Below, one piece after another: positions 61,758 through 64,000 of a DNA stretch of 64,000 nucleotides. The translations under genes and the position numbers were made by a program. A model generated the notes under the pieces. That model made no database searches, was not told the origin of the DNA, and saw only the letters and a list, made by a program, of their open reading frames with translations. Position 1 is the stretch's first letter, and each line of letters starts with the position of its first letter. Origin of the DNA: Sphingomonas sp. IC081 (lineage in GTDB: Bacteria; Pseudomonadota; Alphaproteobacteria; Sphingomonadales; Sphingomonadaceae); contig NZ_CP029763.1 of assembly GCF_006874585.1 (NCBI RefSeq), forward strand, positions 1 to 64,000, given 5' to 3'.

Positions 61758-62973
61758 CGGCGTGACTCCTGCAATTCTCAACGTGTCTATGGATGGTCTC
61801 GTACTGGTGACGGACCGCGATTTCCTGATCACACAGGACAAACTCACCGTCAGGCTCGGCGACGCTCTGGATCGCAACGGCGGTATTCATGTCTTCGCGC
61901 ACCACATCACGCAGCGAGACAACACCATATTCCTGGCTGACGCGCCCCGCAGCCGTGGTAGCCGTCGGTAGGTAAACTTCGAGCTCGCAATGAGTGCGGT
62001 TCGCGGCGACCGGCCACAGGCGAATGATTCCAAACAGATTGGCGCTCAGGAACAAGACCGAATTTGGAAAGACCTCGAGAATATCGAAAGCCCAGTCCTT
62101 CGACTTTGTGTTGTTGATTCCCGGCGGGAGCGCAACCCCGCCTTCATTATAGGCTGCCACGGCACCATACTGGAAGGCGAGCGCCTCCATCGGTGCAAGC
62201 TCACGCTCGCCTACATTTTGCGGAACTCCGACCACCCGGTGATCCTTAAACAGGCGGACCCAGTCGTTGGGCAGCCAGAGCGGATCGGGATTGGTTGCCG
62301 CAACCTGTCCAGTATTGTTGAACAAGTGGACATAGGCTGCATGATAGCCCTCAACCGAACTATCCAGATAAAGCTTCCAGTTGAAATCCAGAGTCCAGTT
62401 ATAGTTTCGCACCGCCTGCCAGTGATCCGTTGCGAAAAAACCATGAAAATCATCGTAAAGCTCGCCAAGGAACACTTGCAGGCTCTGCTCGGGTTCGGGC
62501 GAGAAGTTCACGAAGACCAGGTCTGACCATTCCCCGACATTGACTGGCTTCAGCCCATGATCCGCCTTGTCAAAGTCGAAGAAATATTCTTCGCCGGGGA
62601 TTCCAGCTACCTGGCCGCTCAGATCGAATGCCCAGCCATGAAAGGGGCAGTTGATCCGGTTATGCGTATGGGTTCCGGGAACGCACAATTTCATGCCGCG
62701 ATGAGGGCACACGTTCTTGAAGGCGTGCAGTGCCCCGTCGCGCGTTCGTGTGACAATGACCGAAGTCGAGAGAGTCGGAATGTCTCTGACGAAATAGGAA
62801 CCTGGTTTCGGCAAATCGCTGGTCCGCGCAATCTGGAGCCAGGTATTGCGAAATATGGCGTCCCGTTCCTTCTCGAAGTACGCTTGCGAACAGATCCGTG
62901 AGCTCGGGATCGGCTCCAGACTGAGATTTGGATAGCGGCTATGAAGCTGCTGGTTGAGCGGTTCGTTCATCAT
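61750..62973 (-). CDS. Rieske oxygenase alpha subunit (substrate unknown), second of two
   Basis: A 407-residue alpha subunit from MMNEPLNQQL. Rieske ligands are C89-x-H91 and C109-x2-H112 (KNVCPHRGMKLC, INCPFHGWAF), a normal 17-residue spacer. The mononuclear site is SSVEGYHAAYVH. It resembles the first alpha subunit in order of motifs (VNFSPEPEQ; a DWAFDILEVFPN block against EWAADIYFVFPN) and is probably a distant paralogue. ATG 62973 follows AAGGA. It lies 20 bases after a TonB receptor gene on the same strand. Confidence 0.88.
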   Translation of the reverse strand: MMNEPLNQQLHSRYPNLSLEPIPSSRICSQAYFEKERDAIFRNTWLQIARTSDLPKPGSYFVRDIPTLSTSVIVTRTRDGALHAFKNVCPHRGMKLCVPGTHTHNRINCPFHGWAFDLSGQVAGIPGEEYFFDFDKADHGLKPVNVGEWSDLVFVNFSPEPEQSLQVFLGELYDDFHGFFATDHWQAVRNYNWTLDFNWKLYLDSSVEGYHAAYVHLFNNTGQVAATNPDPLWLPNDWVRLFKDHRVVGVPQNVGERELAPMEALAFQYGAVAAYNEGGVALPPGINNTKSKDWAFDILEVFPNSVLFLSANLFGIIRLWPVAANRTHCELEVYLPTATTAAGRVSQEYGVVSLRDVVREDMNTAVAIQSVAEPDGEFVLCDQEIAVRHQYETIHRHVENCRSHADV

Positions 62974-62993
62974 GAGTGTCCTTACATAAAGCC

Positions 62994-64000
62994 CTAGAAT
63001 TCCTTGCGTAGCGACACGGTCCACCGGCGCGGCTTCGAATACTGGATTTCGCTGCAACCGCACAAAGTGGAAACGTCGAACGCAGTCTCGACGTACTGTG
63101 CTTCGAAGACGTTTTTCACGTAGAACTTTAGGGTCCATGCCGCGTCGGCGCTGGTCCAGGCTAAGCCGGCATTGACCAGCGCGTAGCCGTCGTGCCGCTG
63201 GCCCGCGAAGTTGCGGATATTGTCGTAAAAGCTGGAAATGTAGGAGCCATCGGTAAGCAACGACAGCTTTCCGCCAAGTGGTGCAAAAGGCAGTTCATAG
63301 GCCAAGTTGCCTGACAGCTGGAAACGCGGAGAAAAGGTGGGGCGGACATCCGCCAGCACCGCCGGTGCGGTCGGTGTCGCTGCGGCGATCGCCACATTCT
63401 CGACCGTCGCCTTGGTATAGGCCATCGCCAATCCGCCACGCAGTCGCTCGCCGATGGTGAATTGGGCATCCACCTCGGCGCCCCATACATGGGCATCATT
63501 GTTTCTGATGATGCCAGAGGCATTCTGGAGCGCGAACGTCTGATAGTCCTTGTAATCATAGTAGAATACGGCGGCGCTCAGGCGAAGGAGATTATCGAAT
63601 AGCGCCGTCTTCGCGCCTAGCTCGTAAGAATAAAGGGTTTCCGGGCCGTAAGGGATTTCCGAAGGTTGCAGCGGCGGGCTGTTGTCGGGCAGCTTACCAT
63701 TGAAAGCGCCGCCCTTAACGCCGCGATTGATACTGGCGTAGATTAGCGATCCATCCCCGCTACGATATTCGAGCGCAAACTTCCCCGCCCACAAGGTATC
63801 GTTCACGCGATTGCTCGTCGAAGGCTGAATGCCCGGTACCAGCAGCACATCCGTATCGATGGCATAATCGTCCGTGTTGGCAAAGATGCTCGACGCAAAA
63901 CTGTACCGAAGCCGCTCATGAATCAGGCGACCACCAAGCACCACCTTAAAGTGGTCGGACAATGGATAATCCACCTGGGCAAACACCGAATAGTTGGTAT
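62994..64000 (-). CDS. TonB-dependent receptor, C-terminal part (runs off the right edge)
   Basis: The open frame enters from the window edge and gives ~335 residues of beta-barrel: TNYSVFAQVDYPLSDHFKVV, LEYRSGDGSLIYASINRGVK, LYSYELGAKTALFDNLLRLS and a C-terminal strand ending in Phe (WTVSLRKEF). Signal peptide, TonB box and plug are beyond the edge. It is upstream of, and close to, the second oxygenase gene, so substrate uptake for that cluster is the natural guess. Confidence 0.88.
   Translation of the reverse strand, partial: TNYSVFAQVDYPLSDHFKVVLGGRLIHERLRYSFASSIFANTDDYAIDTDVLLVPGIQPSTSNRVNDTLWAGKFALEYRSGDGSLIYASINRGVKGGAFNGKLPDNSPPLQPSEIPYGPETLYSYELGAKTALFDNLLRLSAAVFYYDYKDYQTFALQNASGIIRNNDAHVWGAEVDAQFTIGERLRGGLAMAYTKATVENVAIAAATPTAPAVLADVRPTFSPRFQLSGNLAYELPFAPLGGKLSLLTDGSYISSFYDNIRNFAGQRHDGYALVNAGLAWTSADAAWTLKFYVKNVFEAQYVETAFDVSTLCGCSEIQYSKPRRWTVSLRKEF

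Noticed and set aside
1..64000. CRISPR arrays, tRNA or rRNA genes, replication origin, toxin-antitoxin pairs
   Set aside because: I looked for short regular repeats, cloverleaf-like ends and rep/par signatures and saw none. Small RNAs cannot be excluded by reading alone.

Overview
The window reads as a catabolic segment of a sphingomonad (Sphingobium/Novosphingobium/Sphingomonas type), very probably from a plasmid or another mobile region. The grounds are the gene families (carAa-Ba-Bb-C-Ac order, TonB receptors next to Rieske oxygenases, sphingomonad-like xyl meta-cleavage genes) and the density of transposable elements. No replication, partition or rRNA/tRNA gene was seen, so replicon type is inference.

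Layout. 0.1-0.5 kb: remnant of a tyrosine recombinase. 0.6-7.2 kb: GntR regulator divergent from a carbazole/dioxin-type angular dioxygenase operon (carAa, carBa, carBb, carC, carAc) and a TonB receptor. 7.2-11.6 kb: an IS1182-type and an IS3-type element beside broken SEFIR/TIR and LysR genes. 11.6-19.3 kb: catechol ortho-cleavage and beta-ketoadipate genes (pcaD, catA, catC, catB, catR, pcaR, pcaI, pcaJ, pcaF). 19.4-24.0 kb: AraC regulator and a three-component anthranilate-type 1,2-dioxygenase (andAc, Ad, Ab, Aa). 24.3-26.6 kb: EthD-like protein, LuxR regulator, an unusual metallo-beta-lactamase-fold protein. 26.7-30.5 kb: a minimal Tn3-family transposon. 30.5-32.1 kb: small unknown genes and a lytic transglycosylase. 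32.2-44.3 kb: a nested pile of insertion sequences (IS3, IS110 tandem dimer, IS407-like, IS21, IS481, IS5 and IS110 remnants) around one AraC regulator. 44.3-47.7 kb: pyruvate carboxylase. 47.9-57.1 kb: ferredoxin reductase and a catechol meta-cleavage operon (xylF, E, orf, G, J, Q, K, I, H, T). 57.5-64.0 kb: IS scraps, a Rieske ferredoxin, cyanase, two oxygenase alpha subunits with an NTF2-like protein and a pair of related small unknown proteins, then a TonB receptor running off the right edge.

How it works together (inference from families). The car enzymes would turn carbazole into anthranilate plus 2-hydroxypenta-2,4-dienoate. The and genes would turn anthranilate into catechol. The cat/pca genes would take catechol to succinyl-CoA and acetyl-CoA. 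XylJ-XylK-XylQ would take the dienoate to pyruvate and acetyl-CoA. Pyruvate carboxylase could refill oxaloacetate. XylE-F-G-H-I give a second, meta route for catechol. The car, and, cat and pca part matches what is known of carbazole plasmids such as pCAR3 of Novosphingobium sp. KA1. The least familiar part is the oxygenase/cyanase cluster at 57.8-64 kb, whose substrate cannot be read from the sequence. The best mobile-DNA observation is a perfect head-to-tail IS110 dimer inserted exactly at the frameshift signal of an IS3 element.
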